64,000 nt of DNA from an uncultured Ruminiclostridium sp. (GTDB lineage: Bacteria; Bacillota; Clostridia; Oscillospirales; Ruminococcaceae). The position numbers and the translations under genes were made by a program. The notes under the pieces were generated by a model. It saw only the letters and a list, made by a program, of their open reading frames with translations. It had not been told where the DNA came from and made no database searches. Shown here in pieces: positions 18,274 through 27,016 of this stretch. How positions within the stretch are numbered: position 1 is the first letter of the stretch; the number at the start of each line of letters is the position of its first letter. Where the stretch lies: the NCBI GenBank assembly GCA_910588335.1, contig CAJUQV010000018.1, forward strand, positions 1-64,000. The letters are read 5' to 3'.

Positions 18274-19398
18274 TTATTTAAGTCTTTCTTCCGTTTCCCT
18301 TTCCGTTTCAATAATTATGTCTGTGTCAATCGCTTTGGAAAAGCAAACGTTTTCCATTGCCCATGCTATCTTTTCGGGAATTTCGCAGAAGCTTAATTTA
18401 TCACGCAAAAACATATCAACCGCGATCTCGTTGGCTTTGTTTATTATACAAGGCATATTTCCGCCCTTTTTCAGAGCCGAACGAGCCAGACCTATACAGG
18501 AAAAAACCTTTTCGTCGGGTTTTTCAAAGGTCATTGTAATGTCAAAAAGAGAGAGAGGCTTCGCACAGGAAGAACAGCGTTTGGGATAAGTTAAAGCAAG
18601 CTGTATCGGGATACGCATATCCGGAACCCCCATCTGACCTATAACCGAGCCATCCTCAAACTCCACCGCAGAATGGAGTATGCTCTGAGGGTGAACCACT
18701 ATCTCAACTTGTTCGGGAAGCACGTCAAACAGCCATACCGCTTCTATCAGCTCAAGACCTTTGTTCATCATTGTAGCGCTGTCCACGGTTATCTTGGCTC
18801 CCATACTCCAATTAGGGTGTTTAAGCGCCTGTTCTTTTGTCACGAATTTAAGCTTATCCTTCGTATAACCTCGGAAAGGACCTCCGGAAGCGGTAAGTAT
18901 CAGTTTTTTCGGTTTATTTTCTCCGCGTCCCATTAAACACTGAAATATCGCAGAGTGTTCGCTGTCTATCGGCAAAAGATCTGTTCCCTTTTCTTTTACA
19001 AGATCGGTTATTATTTCCCCTCCTACCACAAGGCTTTCCTTGTTTGCAAGTGCAAGTCTGTTACCTGCGCCTACGGCGGATAATGTAGGGGCAAAGCCCG
19101 CCATTCCGACAATTGCGTTTACAACGGTGTCACATGGCAGAGAAGCAAGTGCGCAAAGTCCTTCTTTTCCGCACAAAAGCTCAATACCTTTTCCGCTTAA
19201 ACGTGATTTTAAATCACAGTATTTGCTTTCATCAGCAATACATACATATTCCGGTGAAAATTCTTCCGCCTGCCTTATCAACAGATCCACATTGTTTCCG
19301 GCGGACAAAGCCTTTACATTTATATTATGCAGCTTTGCCACATCTAATGCCTGTGTTCCGATAGAACCTGTGGACCCCAACAAAACTATATCCTTCAT
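18274..19398 (-). CDS. dxr: 1-deoxy-D-xylulose 5-phosphate reductoisomerase
   Basis: The 374-residue NADPH enzyme makes MEP in the second step of the MEP pathway. NADPH binding VLLGSTGSIGTQ, the substrate and metal regions LLPIDSEHSAIFQCL and TASGGPF, and the flexible loop HPNWSMGAKITVDSATMMNKGLE are present. No strong Shine-Dalgarno precedes its ATG. A 115-bp inverted-repeat element separates it from cdsA upstream. Confidence 0.97.
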   Translation of the reverse strand: MKDIVLLGSTGSIGTQALDVAKLHNINVKALSAGNNVDLLIRQAEEFSPEYVCIADESKYCDLKSRLSGKGIELLCGKEGLCALASLPCDTVVNAIVGMAGFAPTLSAVGAGNRLALANKESLVVGGEIITDLVKEKGTDLLPIDSEHSAIFQCLMGRGENKPKKLILTASGGPFRGYTKDKLKFVTKEQALKHPNWSMGAKITVDSATMMNKGLELIEAVWLFDVLPEQVEIVVHPQSILHSAVEFEDGSVIGQMGVPDMRIPIQLALTYPKRCSSCAKPLSLFDITMTFEKPDEKVFSCIGLARSALKKGGNMPCIINKANEIAVDMFLRDKLSFCEIPEKIAWAMENVCFSKAIDTDIIIETERETEERLK

Positions 19399-19446
19399 AT
19401 AAGTTAACGCCGCGTGCCAAAAAACTTCTTCCGAAAAAATCAGGAA

Positions 19447-19561
19447 ACCTGTTTTTATAAGAAACCGCAGCCGACACGATATTGTTAAAAACTTCGATAG
19501 TTTTAAACACTTTCAACATAGTTTTCAACAATTGCCGCGAAAAACTCTTATAAAAACAGGT
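19447..19561. repeat. 115-bp nested inverted repeat between cdsA and dxr
   Basis: ACCTGTTTTTATAAGA (19447-19462) is repeated as a perfect inverted copy at 19546-19561. Inside it, ATTGTTAAAAAC (19481-19492) pairs with GTTTTCAACAAT (19521-19532) with one mismatch. The whole would fold into a long hairpin in the transcript between two genes of a conserved operon. The sequence differs from families I and II. There is no T tract, so a processing or stability role is as likely as termination. Confidence 0.6.
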
Positions 19562-19615
19562 CAGGAACAAGTTTCAGCTATAATTCGACATTTTTCCTCC
19601 TATGTCACAATAATT

Positions 19616-20461
19616 CTAAGCTATCATGCAAACCGGCTCTATAAAAGAAAAGGCAATGTACAGAAAAGGCGCCACAAAAAGCACGCTGTCAAACCTGTCC
19701 AATATACCTCCGTGACCGGGAATAATATTGCCGAAATCCTTTACCATACACTGTCTTTTCAGAAGCGAAGCGGAAAAATCACCGACAACACCCAATACAG
19801 AGCCTATTACCGCAATCAGCACAAGATATAAAACATTGACCTTAAAGGAAATTACGCCGTTCATCATTCCGTCAATCCAAGGATAACCGAATCCTACAAT
19901 CACCGCCGTTATAATTGCGGCGGCAAGTCCGCCGAAAAAACCTTCCCATGATTTTTTCGGGCTGATCTTAGGCGCCATTTTATGCTTTCCGAAAGCAGAA
20001 CCGATAAAATAAGCGCCCGCGTCGCTTATCCATGGTATTAAAAGGGCAAGAACCACATAATAAACTCCGGTTTCAAAGTTTTTATGCAAAAATACAATTG
20101 TAGAAAGCGAAAGAGGTATCAGGAAAGATACGAAACTCATAAGAGCTATCTCTTCAAATCTCACTTTTTCGTGATCAAAAAGCATTATAACAAACATTAT
20201 AAGTAAAAACGTTCCCGCCAGCATCGGGAAAAAACGCTTGATAGGATCAATACACAAAAAAGTAGGCATTACGGTGGCATAGATCATACATACTGCCGCC
20301 ACGCCTTTATTTGAAAAATATTTAGTGGCAAGCAGCACTTCGCCAACCGCCAAAGCAGCGGCAAAGGTCATTGCCACAAGTATAACCGCCGTATTATCCA
20401 AATATAAAAGAAATATCAGCAATGGAACAGCAACAGCCGCCGTTAATATTCTTGTCAACAT
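19616..20461 (-). CDS. cdsA: Phosphatidate cytidylyltransferase
   Basis: An integral membrane enzyme of about 281 residues making CDP-diacylglycerol for phospholipid synthesis. Six to eight hydrophobic segments are visible; the family signatures are GKHKMAPKISPKKSWEGFFG and, near the end, GDFSASLLKRQ followed by KDFG-IIPGHGGILDRFDS. The start at 20461 (MLTRILTAAVAVPLL) is preceded by AAAGGA; the 16-codon longer frame lacks one. It is upstream of dxr and downstream of uppS. Confidence 0.95.
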   Translation of the reverse strand: MLTRILTAAVAVPLLIFLLYLDNTAVILVAMTFAAALAVGEVLLATKYFSNKGVAAVCMIYATVMPTFLCIDPIKRFFPMLAGTFLLIMFVIMLFDHEKVRFEEIALMSFVSFLIPLSLSTIVFLHKNFETGVYYVVLALLIPWISDAGAYFIGSAFGKHKMAPKISPKKSWEGFFGGLAAAIITAVIVGFGYPWIDGMMNGVISFKVNVLYLVLIAVIGSVLGVVGDFSASLLKRQCMVKDFGNIIPGHGGILDRFDSVLFVAPFLYIAFSFIEPVCMIA

Positions 20462-20530
20462 AGAAACCGTCCTTTGATTGAGAAGCAGCGCCCCAATTTG
20501 AAAATTCACCGGAGCTGCAAAATAAAGCGT

Positions 20531-20613
20531 TATACCAATCCCTTTTTAAACTATGGATAAAAAGTGTTGCACCAAAAACACTAATCCGGCAGTTTAAAAA
20601 GGGATTAGTATTA
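20531..20613. repeat. Family I palindromic repeat behind uppS
   Basis: TACCAATCCCTTTTTAAACT near 20533 pairs with AGTTTAAAAAGGGATTAGTA ending at 20610 (19 of 20 positions). A second stem inside (GGAT..AGTGTT with AACACT..ATCC) makes a nested hairpin. The right end, TAATACTAATCC on the minus strand, begins at 20613 and its first three bases are the uppS stop codon. Confidence 0.75.
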
Positions 20614-21330
20614 AACTCCGCCGAAGCGGCGATCCCTTTTACCGTATTCCAATAATGCGTTTATAAGATCCCGCTCTGTAAAATCCGGCCACAAAACGTC
20701 CATAAACACAAACTCGGCATATGCCGACTGCCATATAAGAAAATTAGACAGACGCTTTTCGCCGCTGGGACGTATTACAAGATCCACATCGGGAAGATCA
20801 CTTGTATAAAGAAACCGCGAAAAGTTTTTTTCGTTCAGCTCCTCCAGTGTTATTTCTCCCGATTTATAAAGCTCCGCCGCGTGTTTTGCCCCGTTTACGA
20901 TTTCCTCTCTGCCTCCGTAATTAAAGGCTATGCAGCACCACATTCCCGTATTCTCGGCGGACATAGCCTCCGCCTCTTCCATTTTTTGTCTTACCTCTCC
21001 CGGCAAACTATCTCTGCTTCCTATAAATCTCAGCCTTATGTTTTTTGAATTAAGCTTCATCATCTCGTCCATAAAGCTGCAAAACAGCTTCATCAGAGAA
21101 TCCACTTCTTCCTTCGGTCTCGACCAGTTTTCGGTGGAAAAGGCGTAAAACGTTACACAGGGTATGCCGAGTTCAACGCAACTGTTCAAACAACTGCGGA
21201 AAGCCTTAGCCCCCTGTGAATGACCCAATTTTCTCGGCAGAAAACGCTTTTTAGCCCATCTGCCGTTGCCGTCCATAATAATACCTATATGCTTTATGTC
21301 AAGACTTCCGACTATGTTTTCCTTATCCAC
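20611..21330 (-). CDS. uppS: Undecaprenyl diphosphate synthase (cis-prenyltransferase)
   Basis: The 239-residue enzyme builds the C55 lipid carrier for cell-wall synthesis. GIIMDGNGRWAKKR with its catalytic Asp, FYAFSTENWSRP, and the C-terminal DLVIRPSGEKRLSNFLIWQ are diagnostic. The start is GTG at 21330, sharing its G with the TAG stop of frr, which implies coupled translation. The TAA stop lies in the end of a palindromic repeat. Confidence 0.97.
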   Translation of the reverse strand: MDKENIVGSLDIKHIGIIMDGNGRWAKKRFLPRKLGHSQGAKAFRSCLNSCVELGIPCVTFYAFSTENWSRPKEEVDSLMKLFCSFMDEMMKLNSKNIRLRFIGSRDSLPGEVRQKMEEAEAMSAENTGMWCCIAFNYGGREEIVNGAKHAAELYKSGEITLEELNEKNFSRFLYTSDLPDVDLVIRPSGEKRLSNFLIWQSAYAEFVFMDVLWPDFTERDLINALLEYGKRDRRFGGV

Positions 21331-21884
21331 TATATCGTCATTATTTCCTTTTCTTTTTCCTTGCCTGCCGCGTCAACCTTGTCACAGTAGCTGTCGGTAA
21401 GCTTTTGTATATCCTTTTCGCAATTCTTCATATCGTCTTCGGTAATCTCGGAGTTTTTCTTCATCGCCTTAAACTTATCCATGGCGTCGCGACGGATGTT
21501 GCGGACAGTCACTTTGGCTTCCTCACAGTACTTGGATACCTGCTTTACAAGCTCCTTTCTCCGCTCTTCGGTAAGCTGCGGAAAAACAATACGCAGACAT
21601 TTGCCGTCATTGGTGGGCGTGATGCCGATGTCGCTTGCCATAATCGCTTTTTCGATAGATTTCATAGAAGAAATATCCCAAGGCTGAATTACAAGTATGC
21701 GTGCTTCGGAAACGGAGATTGCAGCCATGGCGTTTATCTGTGTGGGAGTTCCGTAATAATCCACGGTTATTTTATCAAGAATCGCGGGATTTGCTCTGCC
21801 TGCGCGAATAGTTGAAAACTCGTGCTGCAAAGACGCCACGCATTTTTCCATTTTCTTTTTTGAATTATCAATTACTTCTTTCAT
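21330..21884 (-). CDS. frr: Ribosome recycling factor
   Basis: The 184-residue factor splits post-termination ribosomes with EF-G. The whole sequence is typical, including STIRAGRANPAILDKI, the PWD-SM-SIEKAI segment, and the DDMKNCEKDIQKLTD helix near the C-terminus. GAAAGGA precedes the ATG. It lies between pyrH and uppS as in most bacteria, overlapping uppS by one base. Confidence 0.98.
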   Translation of the reverse strand: MKEVIDNSKKKMEKCVASLQHEFSTIRAGRANPAILDKITVDYYGTPTQINAMAAISVSEARILVIQPWDISSMKSIEKAIMASDIGITPTNDGKCLRIVFPQLTEERRKELVKQVSKYCEEAKVTVRNIRRDAMDKFKAMKKNSEITEDDMKNCEKDIQKLTDSYCDKVDAAGKEKEKEIMTI

Positions 21885-21963
21885 AACTTAAATTCCTTTC
21901 TTACATACACGGTTCTTCCGCGTAATAACGTTTTGTTATTGTTGTTTAAAAATACAATACCTT

Positions 21964-22019
21964 TACCAATCTTCGGTCAAAGTATAGACAAATAATATGA
22001 CTGACCAAAGATTGGTATT
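21964..22019. repeat. Family I palindromic repeat between pyrH and frr (single hairpin)
   Basis: TACCAATCTTCGGTCA pairs with TGACCAAAGATTGGTA with one mismatch across a loop of about 22 bases that contains TATAGACAAATAAT. The same loop motif is found in the copies at 35464 and 49434. The copy ends 26 bp behind the pyrH stop. Confidence 0.7.
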
Positions 22020-22045
22020 AATTGACTTTCGATATATGGTAAAAA

Positions 22046-22774
22046 CTAATTACGGATATTATTTACAAGTGTACCCACTTTCTCGCCCATTACCGCATCG
22101 TAAATATTATCGGGGCGGCGAAGGTCAAAGACTATGAGTGGTATATCATTGTCGCTGCACATAGCGGCGGCCGTTCCATCAAGTACCATAAGACCGGCAG
22201 CGAGAATATCATGATGACTTAAATGTTCAAACTTCACGGCATCATTATAGCGGTTGGGATCCTTGTCATAAACGCCGTCCACCATTGTGGCCTTCAAAAG
22301 AACGTCAACCTCAAGCTCCGCCGCCCTAAGCGACGCGGCGGAATCGGTGGAAAAGAAGGGACTTCCCGTACCACATCCAAAAATGACAATCCTGCCCTTT
22401 TCAAAATGACGTAGCGCTTTTTGTCTTATATAAGGTTCTGCAAGGGAGCGCATTTCTATCGCGGTCTGTACTCTTACCTCACAACCTAAGCCTTCTAAAA
22501 CATCCGCTACCGCCAAAGCGTTCATGGTAGTGGCAAGCATACCTATGTGATCCGCTCTGACCCTATCCATAGTGCCGCTTGCTCTGCCGCGCCAAAAATT
22601 TCCGCCGCCTACCACAATGCCTATCTGCGTACCTATGTCATAGCACTTCTTGATGCTTTGACATATTTTTTCGATAGTAGGTATATCAAGCCCCGTTTTT
22701 TTGTCACCCGCCAAGGCTTCTCCGCTAAGCTTCAGAAGTATTCTTTTGTATTTTGGAGTAATGTCTTCACTCAT
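22046..22774 (-). CDS. pyrH: UMP kinase
   Basis: The 242-residue amino-acid-kinase-fold enzyme makes UDP from UMP. Motifs LLKLSGEALAG, VVGGGNFWRGR, GCGTGSPFFSTDSAASLRA and DGVYDKDPN are present. GAAGGG precedes the ATG. It begins the conserved pyrH-to-polC block; the usual upstream rpsB-tsf pair is absent here, and hom lies upstream instead. Confidence 0.97.
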   Translation of the reverse strand: MSEDITPKYKRILLKLSGEALAGDKKTGLDIPTIEKICQSIKKCYDIGTQIGIVVGGGNFWRGRASGTMDRVRADHIGMLATTMNALAVADVLEGLGCEVRVQTAIEMRSLAEPYIRQKALRHFEKGRIVIFGCGTGSPFFSTDSAASLRAAELEVDVLLKATMVDGVYDKDPNRYNDAVKFEHLSHHDILAAGLMVLDGTAAAMCSDNDIPLIVFDLRRPDNIYDAVMGEKVGTLVNNIRN

Positions 22775-22879
22775 AACGAAAATTTCCCTTCTTATATTGA
22801 TATAACATATATTTTGTTTCCCAAAGCAAAATAATAACCCTCAAACATATCTTCGCATGTTCATCATCTGCATCTGCAC

Positions 22880-24118
22880 TTAATAATCAAGAACTCTGAT
22901 TTTCCCCTTTATTTCAGCAATTTCCGAAAGCATTTCACAATCCGATGCAAACTTGTGTTCGCTTGTCTTCGCTGTTATAAACGCGGCTTCGTTTTCACCT
23001 TCTTCGTCTCTGTGAAGTATTTTCAGCTTACCCCACATTTCCTCCGCTTTCTTTAATACAGCCGCTTTATCCTTACAAATTACTCTTACATAAAATTTAT
23101 TTTCAAGTATATTGTGATTCAAAACAAACTCGCTGTCCGAATCTTCCCAATAAAGCGATTTGCTGTTGTTGTGCATTTTGGCGGCCATAATTACATCGGA
23201 TACAACCGCGCTTGCGGTGGGAAGTTTTCCGGCTCCCTTTCCGTAAAACACTACGTCTCCGGTAGCGTCTCCTCTTACAAGAATAGCGTTAAATACGTCG
23301 TTGACGCCTGCTAATTGACTTTCCGAAGCTATAAAAGCGGGACACACCATAACGGCGACTCTCTCATCACGTCTGCTTGCCCAGCCGATAAGCTTTAAAG
23401 CTCCTCCGAAGTCGCTGCAATACTGAACGTCTTCAAGAGTCACATCGGTTATGCCCTCGGTATAAACATCCTTCGGATACACATGCTTTCCAAAAGCCAA
23501 AGACGCTAAAATACATATTTTACGGCAAGCGTCGTGTCCCTCCACATCGGCCGCAGGATTTCTTTCGGCGTAGCCTAATTTCTGAGCGGTAGCAAGAGCG
23601 TCGTCAAAAGCCATTCCCTCGTTTATCATCTTTGTGAGTATAAAATTGGTGGTGCCGTTTAAAATACCCGCTATCTCGTCAATTTCATTGGCGGACATAC
23701 AGTGGTGAAGAGGACGTATAATGGGTATTCCTCCTCCGACGCTGGCCTCGAAAAAGAAATTGACCTTCTTTTCCCTTGCAATATGAAGAAGCTCGGCACC
23801 CTTTTCCGCCACAAGCTCCTTATTTGAGGTAACAACACTTTTTCCTGTCTCCAAAAGCGATTTTACAAAGCCGTACGAAGGATTCAATCCGCCTATTACC
23901 TCAACGACAACCGTAATTTCCGGATCCTTCAGTATAACATCAAAATCCTTTATAAATTTATCGTCATAAGGCGTCCCGTTAAAGTCTCTTAAATCGAGAA
24001 TATATTTAATATCCGCTTTATCGCCTATCTTGCTTTCAATTCCCGAAAGATTTTTATAAAAAACCTCCACGGTACCGGAGCCTACTACGCCGTAACCCAT
24101 AACCGCTATTTTAACCAT
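22880..24118 (-). CDS. hom: Homoserine dehydrogenase
   Basis: The 412-residue enzyme reduces aspartate semialdehyde to homoserine for threonine and methionine. It shows the NAD(P) motif MGYGVVGSGT, TSNKELVAEKG, the catalytic region FFFEASVGGGIPIIRP with NGTTNFILTKM, and GRGDATGD-like VRGDATGDVVFYGKGAG. The last 80 residues are ACT-like, for threonine feedback. AGGAAAA precedes the ATG. The 105 bp to pyrH is AT-rich with no clear terminator, so read-through is possible. Confidence 0.95.
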   Translation of the reverse strand: MVKIAVMGYGVVGSGTVEVFYKNLSGIESKIGDKADIKYILDLRDFNGTPYDDKFIKDFDVILKDPEITVVVEVIGGLNPSYGFVKSLLETGKSVVTSNKELVAEKGAELLHIAREKKVNFFFEASVGGGIPIIRPLHHCMSANEIDEIAGILNGTTNFILTKMINEGMAFDDALATAQKLGYAERNPAADVEGHDACRKICILASLAFGKHVYPKDVYTEGITDVTLEDVQYCSDFGGALKLIGWASRRDERVAVMVCPAFIASESQLAGVNDVFNAILVRGDATGDVVFYGKGAGKLPTASAVVSDVIMAAKMHNNSKSLYWEDSDSEFVLNHNILENKFYVRVICKDKAAVLKKAEEMWGKLKILHRDEEGENEAAFITAKTSEHKFASDCEMLSEIAEIKGKIRVLDY

Positions 24119-24245
24119 TTTTTCCTGTTACCGTCCTTCTGACCTTCTTTTATTTTAATTACATTTATTATATACCACTTAATTATAGCATATTTTTCTA
24201 AATCTTACAAGCTTTTTAAAAAATTTTTTATTTTTTCACACAATC

Positions 24246-24335
24246 CGCAAAAAAATTTAAAGTCAGGATATGTTTGGAAGAATCAGAACCGAAATTGGCC
24301 TTATCAACAAACATTCCCGACTTTGATATTTTGCG
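24246..24335 (-). terminator. 90-bp imperfect palindrome behind proS, possible terminator
   Basis: AAGTCAGGATATGTTTG near 24260 pairs with CAAACATTCCCGACTT ending near 24323, and CGCAA at 24246 pairs with TTGCG at 24335 on the outside. The loop of about 31 bases is unpaired. It lies in the 298-bp gap between hom and proS, about 80 bp behind the proS stop. Read on the minus strand it is followed by A/T-rich sequence with runs of T, but not a clean U tract. Nothing else is recognised in the gap. Confidence 0.45.
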
Positions 24336-24416
24336 TTAAGCATAACACAGCGTTTCTCAAAAGTCTTATGCTTTTCTATTTTGCCTATTATATATTATCA
24401 CGAACAAGCACATTTT

Positions 24417-25853
24417 TTAATAAGCTTTGCCCCAGCAAACCATATGCTTTGCCGGCTTTCCGCAGCAAACACATTTATCGGATATCTCCTTTTGTTCAAA
24501 AGGAATGCATCTTGATCCTACTCCCGTAACCTCTTTGACCTTGTCCTCACACGCTTCGTCGCCGCACCACATGGCATGAACAAAACCGTCGCCGCTCTCG
24601 GAAAGCTTTCGTGTAATTTCTTCCATAGATGTGCAGTTATAAGTACGTCTTTGCATATTGTCGTAGGCCATATTATATATATTATCGGCAAAGGCTTTAA
24701 GCAAAGCCTCCACGTTTTTCTCAAGCTCGTCCAGCTTTACAAAGGTCTTTTCGCGGTTATCTCTGCGAACGATAACGCACTGATCGTTTTCAATATCCTT
24801 AGGACCTACTTCAAGCCTTAAAGGAACGCCCTTCATTTCATACTCGGAGAATTTCCATCCGGGACTGTTATCGCTGTCGTCAATCTTCACTCTGTATTTA
24901 TCTTTAAGTCGATCCGCTATCTCCCGCGCTTTCTCCAAAACTCCGTCCTTATGCTGATTTACTGGAATAATTACAACCTGAACGGGCGCTATTGCGGGAG
25001 GAAGGACGAGTCCGTTATCGTCTCCGTGAGACATTATAACGGCTCCTATAAGCCTTGTGCTTACTCCCCATGAGGTTTCGTATACATATTCGAGCTTGTT
25101 TTCCTTACTTGTATAGGTAATGTCAAAAGCCTTGGCAAAGCCGTTGCCGAAATAATGAGATGTGCCCGCTTGGAGAGCTTTGCCGTCGTGCATAAGAGCC
25201 TCGATAGCATATGTGGCCTCCGCACCCGCAAACTTGTCGCTTTCCGTCTTTTTTCCTTTTATAACAGGCATATTAAGGGATTTTTCGCAAAAATCTGCGT
25301 AGATATTCAGCATTCTTTCCGTTTCGTCAATCGCTTCATCGGGCGTAGCGTGAACGGTATGCCCCTCCTGCCACAAAAATTCTCTCGACCTTAAAAAGGG
25401 ACGGGTGGTCTTTTCCCAGCGAACTACCGAACACCACTGATTATAAAGCTTGGGCAAATCTCTGTGAGAATGTACTATATTAGAGTAATGCTCACAAAAA
25501 AGCGTCTCTGAGGTAGGTCTTACGCAAAGGCGTTCTGGCAGCTTTTCGCTGCCGCCATGAGTCACCCACGCCACTTCGGGAGCAAATCCCTTGACGTGAT
25601 CCTTCTCTTTATTCAATAGACTTTCGGAAATAAACATGGGCATATAAACGTTTTCGTGTCCCGTATCCTTGAACATTTTATCGAGTATTTTCTGCATATT
25701 CTCCCATATTGCGTAGCCATAAGGTCTTATTATCATACAGCCCTTGACGCTGGAATAATCAATAAGATCGGCTTTCTTAACAATATCCGTATACCACTGG
25801 GCAAAATCCTCGTCTCTTGAGGTTATCGCCTCAACCATTTTTTTCTCCGCCAT
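24417..25853 (-). CDS. proS: Prolyl-tRNA synthetase, archaeal/eukaryotic type
   Basis: The 478-residue class II synthetase lacks the bacterial editing domain. It shows motif 2 region WCSVVRWEKTTRPFLRSREF, LWQEGHTVHAT, the motif 3 region, an anticodon domain, and a C-terminal zinc-binding domain with paired cysteines (WCGDEACE, CVCCGK) ending in Tyr. This type 3 ProRS is found in some Clostridia and Bacteroidetes. AAAGGAAGGAAG precedes the ATG. There is no T-box in the short upstream region. Confidence 0.96.
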   Translation of the reverse strand: MAEKKMVEAITSRDEDFAQWYTDIVKKADLIDYSSVKGCMIIRPYGYAIWENMQKILDKMFKDTGHENVYMPMFISESLLNKEKDHVKGFAPEVAWVTHGGSEKLPERLCVRPTSETLFCEHYSNIVHSHRDLPKLYNQWCSVVRWEKTTRPFLRSREFLWQEGHTVHATPDEAIDETERMLNIYADFCEKSLNMPVIKGKKTESDKFAGAEATYAIEALMHDGKALQAGTSHYFGNGFAKAFDITYTSKENKLEYVYETSWGVSTRLIGAVIMSHGDDNGLVLPPAIAPVQVVIIPVNQHKDGVLEKAREIADRLKDKYRVKIDDSDNSPGWKFSEYEMKGVPLRLEVGPKDIENDQCVIVRRDNREKTFVKLDELEKNVEALLKAFADNIYNMAYDNMQRRTYNCTSMEEITRKLSESGDGFVHAMWCGDEACEDKVKEVTGVGSRCIPFEQKEISDKCVCCGKPAKHMVCWGKAY

Positions 25854-25971
25854 TTGATAATACTTCCTTCCTTTTGTTATTTACTTTTTTATATTATATA
25901 GCATTTTCCCGCCTTTTGCAAGCAAAAGAATAAATTTTCTTTCGATTTTGTCAAAAATCACGATTAACGTA

Positions 25972-26000
25972 TTCCATTTTTTGAAAAAATGTGCTATAAT
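25972..26000 (+). promoter_or_regulatory. Sigma-A promoter for the 26088 gene
   Basis: TTCCAT (25972-25977), a 17-base spacer, then consensus TATAAT (25995-26000). The leader is about 80 bases. Confidence 0.55.
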
Positions 26001-26087
26001 ATTATCATGCGTTTTGAAGTTGGCTTTATTAAACTTTAACCGCAGCTTATATAAACAACTCCTAAATTGAAAGGAATGGGCGTACAT

Positions 26088-26954
26088 ATGGCTTTTGAAA
26101 CCGTAAACGGACAAAAGGTCTTTTCCTCCACGACCGGAATGACCTATATATTCGGAGATTATTTTGTCGTCTTTCGCGGCGATAATTTTCAACCGGAAAT
26201 TTACGAATGGGGAGATGTAACCTCCGTAAATGACGGAATAACGGAAATGGTCATTACTACCGACTCCGCCGTATATACCATAGAAAGGAACGCTTTCCGC
26301 TCGGACGATCAATACCTGAGCGTAAGAGCTATAATAGAAGGGCAAATAGCCGTTCATCCCACCATAAAATACAAATTCAACAAGCGGATACTTCCTCTTA
26401 AATTTCTATACCGCAATATCACTACGCCAAATGCTTATGTAATGCGCGGCGTGTATGAAGAAAAGGTCATAAATTCCTGCAATATTTCTCTTGTAAGCGC
26501 AAAATATGGACGTTATATCTTTTTATTTGCGCTGATTCTTATAATTGTGATATTTGCCGCTCTTGTCAAAATCATGGGAACACTTGCCGACGACTGGTAT
26601 TATTGTCTTCCGATAGCGCTTTTTTCGGGAATAATTATTTCTGTTGCAATATATCTTGTGGTGGGAATGACCGCGCGGCATAAATACAATCAGGTAAATA
26701 AAGTCGACCCGGCACTATCAAAAGAAATAACAATCGTTGTTGCTCCCGAAGGCTTTGCCGCGATAGAAAGCTGCGTATATACCGGACACGACCTTATACC
26801 TTGGAATGAAGCGAGCTTTTTTATAGAGACGCACGTGGGCGTTGTCGTTTTCAGGGATAACGAGTCGGTTTTCTGGCTCCCCAAAAGCTACATACCAAAA
26901 AACGAGCAAAATAATCTTATAAGCATCATTGCCACGAGAGTAAAGCAAAGATAA
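26088..26954 (+). CDS. Two-TM membrane protein with flanking YcxB/PH-like domains, function unknown
   Basis: I do not recognise a named family with certainty. The 288-residue protein has a beta-rich N-terminal domain (about 1-140), two transmembrane helices (about 146-170 and 180-205) and a second beta-rich domain that resembles YcxB-like C-terminal domains (LSKEITIVVAPEGF, then IPWNEASFFIETHVGVVVF). Both soluble domains should face the cytoplasm. The start at 26088 is supported by GAAAGGA upstream; an upstream in-frame ATG (26076) is possible. The next gene follows after 62 bp in the same direction and may be a partner. Confidence 0.6.
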   Translation: MAFETVNGQKVFSSTTGMTYIFGDYFVVFRGDNFQPEIYEWGDVTSVNDGITEMVITTDSAVYTIERNAFRSDDQYLSVRAIIEGQIAVHPTIKYKFNKRILPLKFLYRNITTPNAYVMRGVYEEKVINSCNISLVSAKYGRYIFLFALILIIVIFAALVKIMGTLADDWYYCLPIALFSGIIISVAIYLVVGMTARHKYNQVNKVDPALSKEITIVVAPEGFAAIESCVYTGHDLIPWNEASFFIETHVGVVVFRDNESVFWLPKSYIPKNEQNNLISIIATRVKQR

Positions 26955-27016
26955 AAAATTATTTCAATTACATCAAGCGATATTTTAAAACCCGCTGAAG
27001 GAAGGTAAGAAAACAA

